From Curtobacterium sp. MCSS17_007 (GTDB lineage Bacteria > Actinomycetota > Actinomycetes > Actinomycetales > Microbacteriaceae): DNA of 64,000 nt. The notes under the pieces were generated by a model. It searched no databases, was not told the DNA's origin, and saw nothing but the letters and a program-made list of their open reading frames with translations. Positions 7,914 to 16,206 of the stretch are shown piece after piece; the first letter of the stretch is position 1, and the number at the start of each line of letters is the position of its first letter. The stretch spans positions 2,542,001 through 2,606,000 of the forward strand of contig NZ_CP126257.1 of assembly GCF_003234175.2 (NCBI RefSeq), read 5' to 3'. Made by a program: the position numbers and the translations under genes.

Positions 7914-9206
7914 TCACACCGGGGTGCGTGCGAGGCGCTCCGTCAGCCGCGCCGCGATCTCGCGCTCGTCACCGGTGACGAGCCGGAAGTCCCGGACCAC
8001 CACGCGTCCGCCGACGACCACGTGCCGGGGTCGTCGCCCGGGCGATGCCCAGAGCAGCCCCGCGACCGGGTCGGCCACGCCCGCATCGGCCACCCCGGAC
8101 ACGTCCCAGACGCAGAGGTCACCGGCGGTGCCCTCGCCGAGGTGCCCGAGCTCCGGGCGACCGAGGCCCGCCGCCGACCCCTCCGTCATCATGCCGAGCA
8201 CCTGGCGAGCCGGGAGCTGCGGCCCGACGAGCGCCGACACCTGCATCGCCAGCCGTCCGTCCGCGAGCAGGTGCCCGGCGTCGTTGCTGCCTCCGCCACT
8301 CGTCCCGAGCCCGACCGGGATGCCCGCCGCCGTGAGCTCCGCGACCGGGGCGATCCCCCACCCCATCGGCACGTCGCAGCCCGGAGCGTGGGTGGCGGTC
8401 ACGCCGGCCGCAGCGAGGCGGGCGACCTCGTCGTCGGTGACGTCGCACAGGTGGGCGATCGTGACGTCCGGTGCGAGCCACCCCCACTCCTCGAGCAGGT
8501 CCAGCGGTCGCCGGCCGTACCGTTCGAGCGCGATCGCGGTGTCCACCTGCTCGTTCGCCTGCGTGCGTCGCCGGAGTCCGTACCGCGCGGCGACCTCGCC
8601 CAGCGCGCGGAAGGTCGCCTCGCCGTCGGAGTGGACCCCCGCCGGCCCCACCGCCAGCTGGAGGCCGCCGTCCGGGTCCACCCCGCCGACCGCCCGCTCG
8701 TGCAGCAGGCCGGTCGCGATCGCGTCCGCCGACGCCGCGGCACGGCCCGGGTCGTCCCGGGCCGACCCGCGGACGAACACGAGCCGTCCGCCGAGTCCGC
8801 GCACCGCGTCGACCGTCGCTGCGGCGAGCGCCACGGTGTCCTCCGCGCTCGCGTCGGACGGCCAGTTCAGGTGGTGGTCGGCGATCGTCGTGACGCCGGA
8901 CAGGAGGCCCTCCGCCGCTCCGGCAGCCGCCGCGAGTCCGTACAGCTCGGCATCGTGCCCCGCGCGGCCGTACGCCGTCGCCATCGTCGGCAACCACTCG
9001 GCCATGGGCACGCCACGCGTGCCCGGCAGGGTGCGGAACGCGGTCTGCAGCAGGTGGTGGTGCGCGTTCACGAGGCCGGGCGTGACCACGCAGCCCGACG
9101 CGTCGAGCGTGGTCACGAGGTCGCTGCCGTCGTCGAGGACGACGTCGCCCTCCCGCTCGGTGCGAGGGTCGACGAGGACGCGCAGGGCACCGGTGACGGT
9201 CAGCAT
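7914..9206 (-). CDS. 8-oxoguanine deaminase-like amidohydrolase
   Basis: A 430-residue amidohydrolase-superfamily enzyme of the guanine/8-oxoguanine deaminase and chlorohydrolase branch. Metal and substrate motifs in order are PGLVNAHHHLLQ (HxH near residue 67), DHHLNWP near residue 110 (like the DHH motif of 8-oxoguanine deaminases), the H of HLCD near 250, and GTSGGGSNDAGHL with the catalytic-region Asp near 308. It is predicted to deaminate an oxidised purine or similar N-heterocycle and release ammonia. The ATG at 9206 lies 6 nt after a TAGAAC -10 with a well-formed GlnR-like box, so the mRNA is probably leaderless. It is convergent with the xdh operon. Hydroxytriazine or isocytosine substrates remain possible. 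Confidence 0.8.
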   Translation of the reverse strand: MLTVTGALRVLVDPRTEREGDVVLDDGSDLVTTLDASGCVVTPGLVNAHHHLLQTAFRTLPGTRGVPMAEWLPTMATAYGRAGHDAELYGLAAAAGAAEGLLSGVTTIADHHLNWPSDASAEDTVALAAATVDAVRGLGGRLVFVRGSARDDPGRAAASADAIATGLLHERAVGGVDPDGGLQLAVGPAGVHSDGEATFRALGEVAARYGLRRRTQANEQVDTAIALERYGRRPLDLLEEWGWLAPDVTIAHLCDVTDDEVARLAAAGVTATHAPGCDVPMGWGIAPVAELTAAGIPVGLGTSGGGSNDAGHLLADGRLAMQVSALVGPQLPARQVLGMMTEGSAAGLGRPELGHLGEGTAGDLCVWDVSGVADAGVADPVAGLLWASPGRRPRHVVVGGRVVVRDFRLVTGDEREIAARLTERLARTPV

Positions 9207-9212
9207 GCCCGA

Positions 9213-9255
9213 GTTCTAACAGGCCGCTGTTTCCGGGGCGTGACGAGGACGTGTC
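9213..9255 (-). promoter_or_regulatory. GlnR-like box and -10 of the deaminase gene
   Basis: Minus strand: GACAC (9255-9251), GTCAC (9244-9240) and GAAAC (9233-9229) in 11-bp register, then TAGAAC (9218-9213) 15 bp after the start of GAAAC. Six nt separate the -10 from the ATG at 9206. All three half-sites match the GNNAC/GTNAC pattern, making this one of the best boxes. Confidence 0.72.
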
Positions 9256-9304
9256 GGCGCTGCCCCACGTGGTCGACGCGGGAGCGGGTGGGTACGCTGC
9301 TCTG

Positions 9305-10750
9305 GTGCCGCGCAGACCCTGGTCCCTCACGGCGGATCCGCGGGTCCGGGCCGTCGCCTTCCTGATCCTCGCTGTCTGGGGCGTGTACCAGTGCACCTGG
9401 AACCTGCTCGGCGCGAACGTCACCGGTGACGAGGCGATCTACGTGCGCTCGGGCTGGGCCTACGTGCACGGCGACCTCAGCACGAACCGTGAGCACCCGC
9501 CGTTCGCCAAGTACCTGTTCGGCGCCGCTCAGCTCGTCTTCGGGCAGGGCGTCCTCGGGCCACGCATCGTCGTCGCCGTCCTCGTGCTCGCCGCCGGTGC
9601 GGCCGTGTTCCTCTGGCTCCGCGTGCACATCGGCTTCTGGGCCGGGCTGACCGCGGCGGCCCTCTGGCTGCTGACGCCCCGCGACGGCGCCGGTTCCGGA
9701 GCACGCCTCGACCGCCTGGCCCTGCTCGACCCCGTGATGGCGGTGTTCGCGCTCCTGGCCCTCGGGGCCGGGTGGGCGTGGGTCCGCTCGGGGCGGTGGT
9801 GGCTCGTCCCGGTGTCCGCGACGCTGATGGCGATGTCGGTCACCTCGAAGGTGTCGACCGTCGTCCTGCTGCCCGCGTTCCTGGTGCTCCCGCTCCTGCA
9901 CCGCGACGTGCGCCGGCTCGTCGTCGGTGGGCTCGTGTGGGCAGGCACGTTCGGCCTCGTGTTCGTCCTGCTCTACCTGCCGATGGGCATCCGCTCGGCC
10001 ATCACCTACATGATCGACTTCCAGGACGGGCAGAACACGAACGGCCACCCGATCAGCATCGACGGGCACGTCTTCACGTTCGCACCCTGGTGGGCCGACC
10101 TGCGCTTCTTCGGGGACGGGGTCGGCGCGGTCATGGTCGTGGTGATCGTCGTCGGACTCGTCGCGGCCTTCGTCGTCCGGCCGGACCGGCTGGTCGCGTA
10201 CCTCGGTACCGCGCTCGGGCTGCTCGTCGTCTTCTACGTGGTCGTCGCGCGGATCGCACTGCCGACGTACTACGAGGCGTGGATGCCGCTCACCCTGCTC
10301 CTCACCGCGATCGGCTACGCGCGGCTGGCGTCGCTGCGGCCCCGTGTCTGGTGGTCGTCCCTCGCCACGGTGCTCGTCCTCCTGAGCGTCGTGCCCGCCG
10401 CGCGGGTCAGCCTCGTCGCCTGGACCGAACGACCGACGGGGATCGCTCGGGTCGACGGCTGGCTCCGGTCGCAGGGCATCGACGGCGGCCAGGTCCTCTT
10501 CGTCTCGGCGACACCGACGCTCTACGATCCGTACTTCCTCGGCCGGGGCACGATGGACCCCGACGCCGGCCCGTTCGTCGCCGTGGTCGTCGGCAACGAC
10601 GTCCGCTTCCCCGCGCCCGGCGCCGTGGCGACGTTCCTGCAGCAGGACCGGGGGTCACTCCGGACGACCGACCTCGACGGGCTGCGGGTGTACGCGCCCG
10701 AGGACGGCGAGATCCGCAACGAGGGCGGGGTGCTCGGCCTCACGCGGTGA
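9305..10750 (+). CDS. GT-C fold membrane glycosyltransferase (PMT/ArnT-like)
   Basis: A 481-residue polytopic membrane protein of the dolichyl-phosphate-mannose or ArnT-like mannosyltransferase superfamily, which moves a sugar from a polyprenyl-phosphate donor to a cell-envelope acceptor. The first extracytoplasmic loop carries the acidic catalytic motif TGDEAIYV (near residue 39), followed by REHPPFAKYLFG, the family HPP motif. Roughly ten hydrophobic segments follow, and the C-terminal 80 residues form a small soluble domain. GTG 9305 is chosen because TACGCT (9293-9298) ends 6 nt upstream, the leaderless spacing seen often in this window; GTG 9251 would add 18 residues upstream of the first membrane segment. 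Acceptor unknown. Divergent from the deaminase gene. Confidence 0.8.
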   Translation: MPRRPWSLTADPRVRAVAFLILAVWGVYQCTWNLLGANVTGDEAIYVRSGWAYVHGDLSTNREHPPFAKYLFGAAQLVFGQGVLGPRIVVAVLVLAAGAAVFLWLRVHIGFWAGLTAAALWLLTPRDGAGSGARLDRLALLDPVMAVFALLALGAGWAWVRSGRWWLVPVSATLMAMSVTSKVSTVVLLPAFLVLPLLHRDVRRLVVGGLVWAGTFGLVFVLLYLPMGIRSAITYMIDFQDGQNTNGHPISIDGHVFTFAPWWADLRFFGDGVGAVMVVVIVVGLVAAFVVRPDRLVAYLGTALGLLVVFYVVVARIALPTYYEAWMPLTLLLTAIGYARLASLRPRVWWSSLATVLVLLSVVPAARVSLVAWTERPTGIARVDGWLRSQGIDGGQVLFVSATPTLYDPYFLGRGTMDPDAGPFVAVVVGNDVRFPAPGAVATFLQQDRGSLRTTDLDGLRVYAPEDGEIRNEGGVLGLTR

Positions 10751-10790
10751 CGGCGGGACTGCTCGGCGCCACGTGGCAACGGTCGGCACG

Positions 10791-11405
10791 CTACGGACGG
10801 CGGGCCGGCGCGGTCGTGCGGAGCCCGCTGCCGCGCCGTTCGAGGTCGGCCAGCGCGAGGATCGTCTCCGGGTCGCGCCGCCGCCACCGGTCCACGACGT
10901 CGACGCCGAGCCGACCGGCCGCGTCGCGCGTCGTCAACGCCCGGACCGCGAGCAGTTCCGTGCCGTCCGGACGGCCCGCCAACCGCTGTGTCGCGGACGC
11001 CCGCCGGATGAAGCCGCCGCGGTACCGGCACCAGACCACCACCAGGACGACGACGAGCACCACCGCCAGCGACGTGCCGAGCAGGTGTGCGAGGTGCAGC
11101 GTCTCCTCCTGCTGCTGCGCGCCGGCCGCGGCGATCCGGCCCGCGCTCCGACTCGCGTCCTCGAGCGGGCCACTCACCGACCGCCCGACGAGCGGGACGT
11201 CTCCGAGGGCGCCGGCGGTCTGCCGCAGTTGGTCCTCGAACGCCGACCCCTGCTCCTGGACGCGGCCGCCGATCGCGGCGAGGGAACTGATCGAGGCAGA
11301 CACCGCGCGCCCGAGCAGCACGGCGCCCACGATGCCGGCGACCACGACGAGGTCGAGGAGCACCTGCGCCGCGGTCCGGACGGGTCGGGCGTCGTAGATC
11401 ACCAT
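10791..11405 (-). CDS. Two-TM membrane protein of unknown function
   Basis: A 204-residue protein I do not recognise. It has a membrane segment at residues about 13-35 (LLDLVVVAGIVGAVLLG), an outward-facing Ser/Gln/Gly-rich region of about 75 residues, a second segment near 112-127 (LAVVLVVVLVVVW), and an Arg-rich cytoplasmic tail. The layout recalls small actinobacterial membrane proteins with a loop between two helices. The ATG at 11405 lies 6 nt after TAGGAC and has no Shine-Dalgarno site, so it is probably leaderless. It is convergent with the glycosyltransferase, 40 bp away; a shared role in the envelope is only a guess. Confidence 0.7.
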   Translation of the reverse strand: MVIYDARPVRTAAQVLLDLVVVAGIVGAVLLGRAVSASISSLAAIGGRVQEQGSAFEDQLRQTAGALGDVPLVGRSVSGPLEDASRSAGRIAAAGAQQQEETLHLAHLLGTSLAVVLVVVLVVVWCRYRGGFIRRASATQRLAGRPDGTELLAVRALTTRDAAGRLGVDVVDRWRRRDPETILALADLERRGSGLRTTAPARRP

Positions 11406-11650
11406 GCTCCGGTCCTACCAGGCACGCGGACGACCGCTCGGAGGGGCCCCGCGCCGTCGATCTGCAACCGGACGACGTCCGGCGTCCGACGGTCGCGGCG
11501 GTGGAGCCGGTCGGGGCCGTCGTCGGGATCGCTCACCGGCACGGCGGGCGCGTCCTCCGGGACGACCGGGTGCCGCGCCGGACGGGCCGTCGTGGTCCGT
11601 TCGCCGTCGGAAGCATGCTGTGATGGACGTGCACGTCCGGAGGAAGCACG

Positions 11651-12142
11651 GTGGTGGACATGGGTGACAGTGGTGGGGACAGCGGCTCGCCCCTCGACGT
11701 GATCGGCGCGCTCACGCGGATGGAAGCGGCGGACGCCGCACTGCGGCACCGCCTCCGCGACCACCTGCACGTGTCGGGGAGCGACGTCGTGCTGCTCCAG
11801 TTCGTGGGCCGGGCCGAGGCCGGTGGCCGGACGGTGCGCGTCGCGGACCTGGTGCGCCACCTCGGGCTGAGCAGCCCGGCCGTGACCGCGACGACCCAAC
11901 GACTCGAGCGTGCCGGGCACCTCGAGCGGTCGCCGCACCCGGAGGACCGGCGCAGCCGCCTCATCCGCCTCACCGCGAGCACCCGCGCGGCCTTCACCGC
12001 GGCACTGGACCACACCAACGGGCAACTCCACGAGCTGCTGTCCTCCTTCTCCGACGACGATCGCGCCCGGTTCGTCCACGTCATCGAACGTGTCACCACC
12101 GCTCTCGACGACGGCGCTCCGTCTCCGCCCGCAGCCCACTGA
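11651..12142 (+). CDS. MarR family transcriptional regulator
   Basis: A 163-residue winged-helix regulator of the MarR family. The recognition helix and wing lie at residues about 60-100 (VADLVRHLGLSSPAVTATTQRLERAG, then HPEDRRSRLIRLT), with the characteristic DxRxxxxxLT wing motif. N- and C-terminal helices would form the dimer. GTG 11651 is preceded by GGAGG at 11638-11642 with a suitable gap. It is an orphan: the divergent gene is the two-TM protein and the downstream gene is convergent. Its target and ligand are unknown. A run of 19 C follows 37 bp after its stop. Confidence 0.85.
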   Translation: MVDMGDSGGDSGSPLDVIGALTRMEAADAALRHRLRDHLHVSGSDVVLLQFVGRAEAGGRTVRVADLVRHLGLSSPAVTATTQRLERAGHLERSPHPEDRRSRLIRLTASTRAAFTAALDHTNGQLHELLSSFSDDDRARFVHVIERVTTALDDGAPSPPAAH

Positions 12143-12179
12143 CCGTCCGCGCGGCCGGCAGCGGCACAGCTGTCCCGAG

Positions 12180-12198
12180 CCCCCCCCCCCCCCCCCCC
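12180..12198. repeat. Homopolymer run of 19 C
   Basis: Nineteen consecutive C residues lie between the 3' ends of the convergent MarR and AraC genes. Runs this long are rare even in GC-rich genomes and are prone to slippage in replication and in sequencing, so the exact length is uncertain. Confidence 0.9.
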
Positions 12199-12247
12199 GG
12201 TCATCGGTCACGACCCGACCGATCCGGGTGGCCGACAGCGGTCCGGT

Positions 12248-13201
12248 TCAGCTGCGCCGGAGGGTCTCGCTCGGGTACTCGCCGTACCGTGCGGCGTACG
12301 TGGCGGAGAACCGCCCGGGGTGCGCGAAGCCCCACTCCCTCGCCACGTCGGCCACGTTGGTCGTCGCGGGATCCGCCCGCAGCAGCTCGGTACGGATGCG
12401 CTCGAGGCGCACCTGGCGGATGTAGGCGTTCGGGGACATCCCGAGGACGCGACCGAACGCCGTCTGCAGGGCGCGGAGGCTGAGGTTCGCCAGGGTGGCG
12501 AGATCGGTGCTCGTGATCGGGAGGTGCGCGTGCTCGTGGACGTACTCGGCGACGCGCTTCAGCCGGGCGTTCGCCGGCAGCAGGAGCTCGGGCGGGAGGT
12601 CGGCGGTCGCCTGCGGGTAGAGCTCCAGCAGCGACACCGCCGCGAGCCGGCCCATCTCGGCCTGGAGGAGCGGTGATGCGGCCCGGTCCATCGTGGTCGC
12701 GGAGATGAGGTGCACGGTCTGCCGCCACCGTCGCAGCGCGTCGTCGTCCGGACGGACGGTGTGGTCGAAGCCCGCACGCGAGACCGAGACGCCCCGCTCC
12801 GTCGCGATCTCGACGACCGTCGCACGGTTGACCTGCACGAGGCGTTGCTCGTAGTCCGCGAACGCGAACTCGAAGGAGTGCCCCGGCCACAGCTGCGGGC
12901 GGCCCGGCTCGAGGCGGATCGCGCGCGGACCGACGTCGAGGACCCCGGTCCCCCGGGTGATCCACTGCATGACGAAGTCGTCACCGGCGGGCATCTCGCC
13001 CGTCAGGCGGCCGTCGAACTGCACGGCCCGGAGGGTCATCGCAGCGTCCCCCGCGGCGGCGTACCGGTAGGAGAACGCGGTGTCGGTGGTGTCCGCTTCC
13101 CAGGCCACGCCCGCGTAGGCGGTGGCCAGGGTCCGACGCGCGTCGGTGATGTCGGCGCCGCGTTCGTCGACGCGGATCGGGGCGGGAGTCTGCTCAGTCA
13201 T
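12248..13201 (-). CDS. AraC family transcriptional regulator
   Basis: A 317-residue AraC-type activator. Residues about 1-200 form an effector/dimerisation domain of the AraC-binding-like 14 kind (FAFADYEQRLVQV region), as in activators of aromatic or amine catabolic genes. The last 100 residues hold the two helix-turn-helix units (ITSTDLATLANLSLRALQ; the second around TTNVADVAREWGF) and the signature GFAHPGRFSATYAARYGEYPSE. The start at 13201 gives a full-length protein. No obvious target operon adjoins it, and the downstream neighbour is convergent. The effector cannot be inferred. Confidence 0.87.
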   Translation of the reverse strand: MTEQTPAPIRVDERGADITDARRTLATAYAGVAWEADTTDTAFSYRYAAAGDAAMTLRAVQFDGRLTGEMPAGDDFVMQWITRGTGVLDVGPRAIRLEPGRPQLWPGHSFEFAFADYEQRLVQVNRATVVEIATERGVSVSRAGFDHTVRPDDDALRRWRQTVHLISATTMDRAASPLLQAEMGRLAAVSLLELYPQATADLPPELLLPANARLKRVAEYVHEHAHLPITSTDLATLANLSLRALQTAFGRVLGMSPNAYIRQVRLERIRTELLRADPATTNVADVAREWGFAHPGRFSATYAARYGEYPSETLRRS

Positions 13202-13265
13202 CGTGCTCGAGCAGAAGTGTCACATCCCGACACACCTCATCGGTCGAGGTGTCCGGAACACGTCA

Positions 13266-13871
13266 TCAGGACAGGGCGCTCGAGTCGACGTCGTACACCG
13301 CGATGAGCACGGCCGCTGCCGTCCTCGCAGTGCGGGCCGGCTGCACGGAGCCGTGGATCGCGGCCTCGACCTGTGCGCCCTGCAGGAGCAGCGTCAGCGC
13401 CGGTGCGACGTGGGCGGGGAGTCCCGCGAGTCCGCAGAGCACGGCGACGTGCTGCTCGACCTGCCGGAGGTGGTCGTCGGCGAGCTGCCGGATCACGGGG
13501 TCCCGTCGGCCGAGTTCCCCGTACCCGTTGATGAACGCACACCCTCGGTAGGAGTCGTCCGCGAAGCACTGTTCCAGGTAGGTGAACACCATGAGGAGAC
13601 GGTCCCGGGGGTCCTCCGCCCCCTGCTCCGCCGCAGCGAGGCCGCCCATCCAGTGCTGGTGGCGGTGCTGCAGTGCCGCCACCACGAGTTCCCGCTTCGT
13701 CGGGAAGGCCGCCCGCAACGCGGGACGGCTCACCCGGGCGCCCGCCGCGATGCGCGCCAAGGACACCGGCCCGACACCCTCGGACCCGAACAGGGCGTCC
13801 GCGGCCGCCACGATCGGCTCCGCACCCGCGGAGCGGGCGGGAGGAGCGCTGGTCAGGACGGAGGAGGTCAC
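13266..13871 (-). CDS. TetR family transcriptional regulator
   Basis: A 201-residue TetR/AcrR-type repressor. The N-terminal helix-turn-helix spans residues about 17-60 (VSLARIAAGARVSRPALRAAFPTKRELV), followed by a helical ligand domain whose motifs (YRGCAFINGYGEL) resemble TetR_C_16 or YxaF-like members. The GTG at 13871 is the best start; upstream codons in the same frame look non-coding. It lies 82 bp downstream of a set of three tiny genes on the same strand and could share their transcript. Target unknown. Confidence 0.8.
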   Translation of the reverse strand: MTSSVLTSAPPARSAGAEPIVAAADALFGSEGVGPVSLARIAAGARVSRPALRAAFPTKRELVVAALQHRHQHWMGGLAAAEQGAEDPRDRLLMVFTYLEQCFADDSYRGCAFINGYGELGRRDPVIRQLADDHLRQVEQHVAVLCGLAGLPAHVAPALTLLLQGAQVEAAIHGSVQPARTARTAAAVLIAVYDVDSSALS

Positions 13872-13953
13872 AGGATCCAGGAACAGGTGCCGACCGGAGC
13901 CGACTCGTCGGCCCGTCCGGGGAGCACCCGGGACGCCCCGGGCACGGACGCGT

Positions 13954-14124
13954 TCACGCGGCGAAGAAGTCGGCGTAGGACGGTTCCGCCGGGACGAACA
14001 CGTGCTCGACCTGACCCACACGGGCGGCCACCATCTGCGCGAGCTCGGTCGGCGGGGTCAGGCCACGACGGCGCCACTCGGTCGGGTGGCGGCGGAGGAC
14101 GTCGAGGGAGATCGTGTCATGCAT
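13954..14124 (-). CDS. Tiny hypothetical protein, 56 residues
   Basis: An unrecognised 56-codon gene, MHDTISLDVLRRHP... to ...SYADFFAA. It is acidic/basic mixed and probably soluble, with one likely helix (PPTELAQMVAARVGQ). The ATG at 14124 overlaps the end of the preceding 35-codon gene by 8 bp, which together with good third-position GC argues that it is real and translationally coupled. It may be the third gene of a three-gene micro-operon. No function can be assigned. Confidence 0.55.
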   Translation of the reverse strand: MHDTISLDVLRRHPTEWRRRGLTPPTELAQMVAARVGQVEHVFVPAEPSYADFFAA

Positions 14125-14224
14125 CGGTGCGGTCCTGTTCGGCGATGAGGTGGAGGATGTCGATGGGCTGCGTCAGTGCGAGCTCCGGTGCGAACTCGAG
14201 CGCCGGGGCGGCGGGAGCGCTCAC
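14117..14224 (-). CDS. Tiny hypothetical protein, 35 residues
   Basis: A 35-codon frame (MSAPAAPALEFAPE... to ...HLIAEQDRTDA) starting at GTG 14224, which overlaps the stop of the upstream 71-residue gene as GTGA and runs 8 bp into the next start. The overlap on both sides is the main evidence. The peptide is acidic and Ala-rich, with a Pro-rich N-terminus and a possible C-terminal helix. No family recognised. Confidence 0.45.
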   Translation of the reverse strand: MSAPAAPALEFAPELALTQPIDILHLIAEQDRTDA

Positions 14225-14436
14225 GCGGAGAGCCCCAGGACGACCGCGGCGGACGCGGCGACGGTGACCGAGACGATGCCGGTGGCGGTCGCGGCGAGCA
14301 TGAGCGTGCGCTGACGGGCCTGCTCGCGGACCTCGGAGAACGGGCTGCGCGATGCGACCCGGCGGCTCCGACCGGAGCGTGCGGCGTGCGCGGTCGAGGG
14401 AACCATCAGGGTGTCGGGGGCGGTGAACGTGGTCAC
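14221..14436 (-). CDS. Small single-span membrane protein, 71 residues
   Basis: A 71-residue protein starting at GTG 14436, preceded by GGGAGGG a few bases upstream. The N-terminal 45 residues are polar and Arg/Ser-rich, and the C-terminus is a hydrophobic segment (MLAATATGIVSVTVAASAAV) that should span the membrane once. It leads a putative operon with two even smaller overlapping genes. A TATGGT -10-like box lies upstream near 14500. No known family is recognised; the gene faces away from the GlnR-controlled amidohydrolase. Confidence 0.55.
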   Translation of the reverse strand: MTTFTAPDTLMVPSTAHAARSGRSRRVASRSPFSEVREQARQRTLMLAATATGIVSVTVAASAAVVLGLSA

Positions 14437-14661
14437 GGGGCCCTCCCTCTCTGGGCCGTCAGCGACCCGGTGTCGTCCGGCGTCTCCGGACGAGATGACC
14501 ATAGGAAGGAAACCGTTCACGACGTGAACGATCCGGGGAAGACGGCGAAACCTGGACAGGAACGGACGCGATCCGCGTCCGAAAGCGGCCAGACGCGTCG
14601 GCAGCCGGTCGGGACGAGCCGCGTGCCGCAGCGTTCCGACCACGGTCACCCGGGGTCCGAG

Positions 14662-14704
14662 GAAACCACGCGGTGACACCCGCGAAACACGCGCATCCTA
14701 GGTT
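14662..14704 (+). promoter_or_regulatory. GlnR-like box and -10 of the 14711 amidohydrolase
   Basis: GAAAC (14662), GTGAC (14673) and GAAAC (14684) at exact 11-bp spacing, then TAGGTT (14699-14704) 15 bp after the last GAAAC start. The -10 ends 6 nt before the ATG, so the transcript is predicted to be leaderless. All three half-sites match the GlnR pattern. Confidence 0.74.
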
Positions 14705-14710
14705 CGCCCC

Positions 14711-16108
14711 ATGACGCAGACCCTGATCCGCGCCGGCTGGGTGCTCACCGCCGCACCGGACGACTCCACCACGCCCGCAGCGATCCGCGACGGCGCCGTG
14801 CTGCTCGACGGGGACCGCATCGCCGCCGTCGGCACCTTCGCCGAGCTGTCCGCCGCGCACCCCGACGCACCGGTCCGCGGGGGCGCGTACGACATCGTCA
14901 CCCCGGGCTTCGTGAACACGCACGGACACTTCAGCGAGGGACTGATCACGGGCATCGGCTCGCAGTACACGCTGTGGGAGTGGCTGACGGCGCTGATCGG
15001 TCGCGTCAACCCGGTGATGACCCGCGAGAAGGCGTACGCCGGCACGGTGCTGCAGGGGATCCAGCTGCTCCGGAGCGGCGTGACGACCGCGAACGACATG
15101 TTCTGCGCGGACCCGATGCCCGACGAGCCGGCCACGCCCGGTGTCGTGCAGGCGCTCGAGGACCTGGGCCTGCGCGGTGTCGTGTCGTTCGGTTCGGGGG
15201 ACATCGACCGCGACTTCGGCGCGACGCCGATCCTCGAGGAGTTCGAGGCCCTGCGCGAAGCCGCCGCCGCCAGCCGCTACAGCACGTTCCGCGTCGGCGT
15301 CTCGTCGATCGGCCGGTACACCGACGACACCTGGCAGGAGCACGTCGACTACGCGGTCGCGGGCGGCCACGGGGTGCACGTGCACTTCCACGAGGTGCGC
15401 GAGGAGGTCACGGCCGCCCGCCAGCGGACCGGACGGACGGCGATCGGCCACGCCGAGGCGACGGGCATGTTCCAGGTCCCGGTGATCGCCGCGCACAGCG
15501 TCTGGGTCGACCGCGAGGACCGTGAGCGCTACGCCGCCAACGGTGTCGGCGTCGCGCACAACCCGGTCGCGAACGGCATCCTCGCCAGCGGCATCGCCCC
15601 GATCGCGGAGCTCCGCGCCCTCGGCGTGCCGGTCGGCATCGGCGTCGACGGCCCGGCCTCGAACGACTCGCAGGACTTCCTGCAGGCGATGAAGACCGCC
15701 GCGCTGCTCGCCCGCGTCCGCGACCTGCAGGCCACGGCGATGAGCGCCCGCGAGGCGTTCGAGACGGGCACGATCGGTGGCGCCCGCGCCCTGCGCATGG
15801 AGGGCGAGATCGGATCGCTCGAGCCCGGCAAGCGCGCGGACCTGGTGGTCTTCGACGGTGACTCCCCCACCCTGGCGAACGTGCACGACCCCTACCAGGC
15901 GGTCGTCTTCGTGGCGGGCAGCCGTGAGGTCCGCGACGTCTGGGTCGACGGCGAGCTGAGCCTCGCCGACGGCGACGTCACGAAGGTCGACGTCCGCGAG
16001 GCGGTGGACCGAGCACGACCCTTGGCGCGTCAGCTGGTCACCGAGGCGGGCCTGGAGCGCCTGTCGGCGCTCACCGGGGGCGCGCTCGACGACACCGAAC
16101 GTCCGTAG
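14711..16108 (+). CDS. Amidohydrolase of the AtzA/TrzN/SsnA deaminase branch
   Basis: A 465-residue metal-dependent hydrolase of the S-adenosylhomocysteine deaminase/chlorohydrolase type. Motifs are PGFVNTHGHFSEG (HxH near residue 73), HVHFHEV (metal His near 220), VIAAHSVW (His near 262), HNPVANGILASGIAP and the C-terminal Asp of GIGVDGPASNDSQD. It should deaminate or dehalogenate an N-heterocycle such as a purine, pterin or triazine. The ATG at 14711 directly follows a -10 box by 6 nt and carries a three-half-site GlnR-like element, which suggests a role in nitrogen supply. It is monocistronic and followed by a hairpin at 16140. The substrate cannot be fixed from sequence. Confidence 0.8.
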   Translation: MTQTLIRAGWVLTAAPDDSTTPAAIRDGAVLLDGDRIAAVGTFAELSAAHPDAPVRGGAYDIVTPGFVNTHGHFSEGLITGIGSQYTLWEWLTALIGRVNPVMTREKAYAGTVLQGIQLLRSGVTTANDMFCADPMPDEPATPGVVQALEDLGLRGVVSFGSGDIDRDFGATPILEEFEALREAAAASRYSTFRVGVSSIGRYTDDTWQEHVDYAVAGGHGVHVHFHEVREEVTAARQRTGRTAIGHAEATGMFQVPVIAAHSVWVDREDRERYAANGVGVAHNPVANGILASGIAPIAELRALGVPVGIGVDGPASNDSQDFLQAMKTAALLARVRDLQATAMSAREAFETGTIGGARALRMEGEIGSLEPGKRADLVVFDGDSPTLANVHDPYQAVVFVAGSREVRDVWVDGELSLADGDVTKVDVREAVDRARPLARQLVTEAGLERLSALTGGALDDTERP

Positions 16109-16139
16109 CGGCGCACACGGGCCGGGTCGGGGACGGACC

Positions 16140-16182
16140 GGACGGGAGGCGGTGCGCACGTCGTGTGCACCGCCTCCCGTCC
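16140..16182. repeat. GGACGGGAGG-type intergenic hairpin, copy 2
   Basis: Arms GGACGGGAGGCGGTGCGCAC (from 16140) and the complementary GTGTGCACCGCCTCCCGTCC (to 16182), separated by a few bases. It lies between the convergent amidohydrolase and ferredoxin-reductase genes and is well placed as a bidirectional terminator. Confidence 0.8.
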
Positions 16183-16206
16183 GTCACACCACAGTTGGAC
16201 GGCCCG

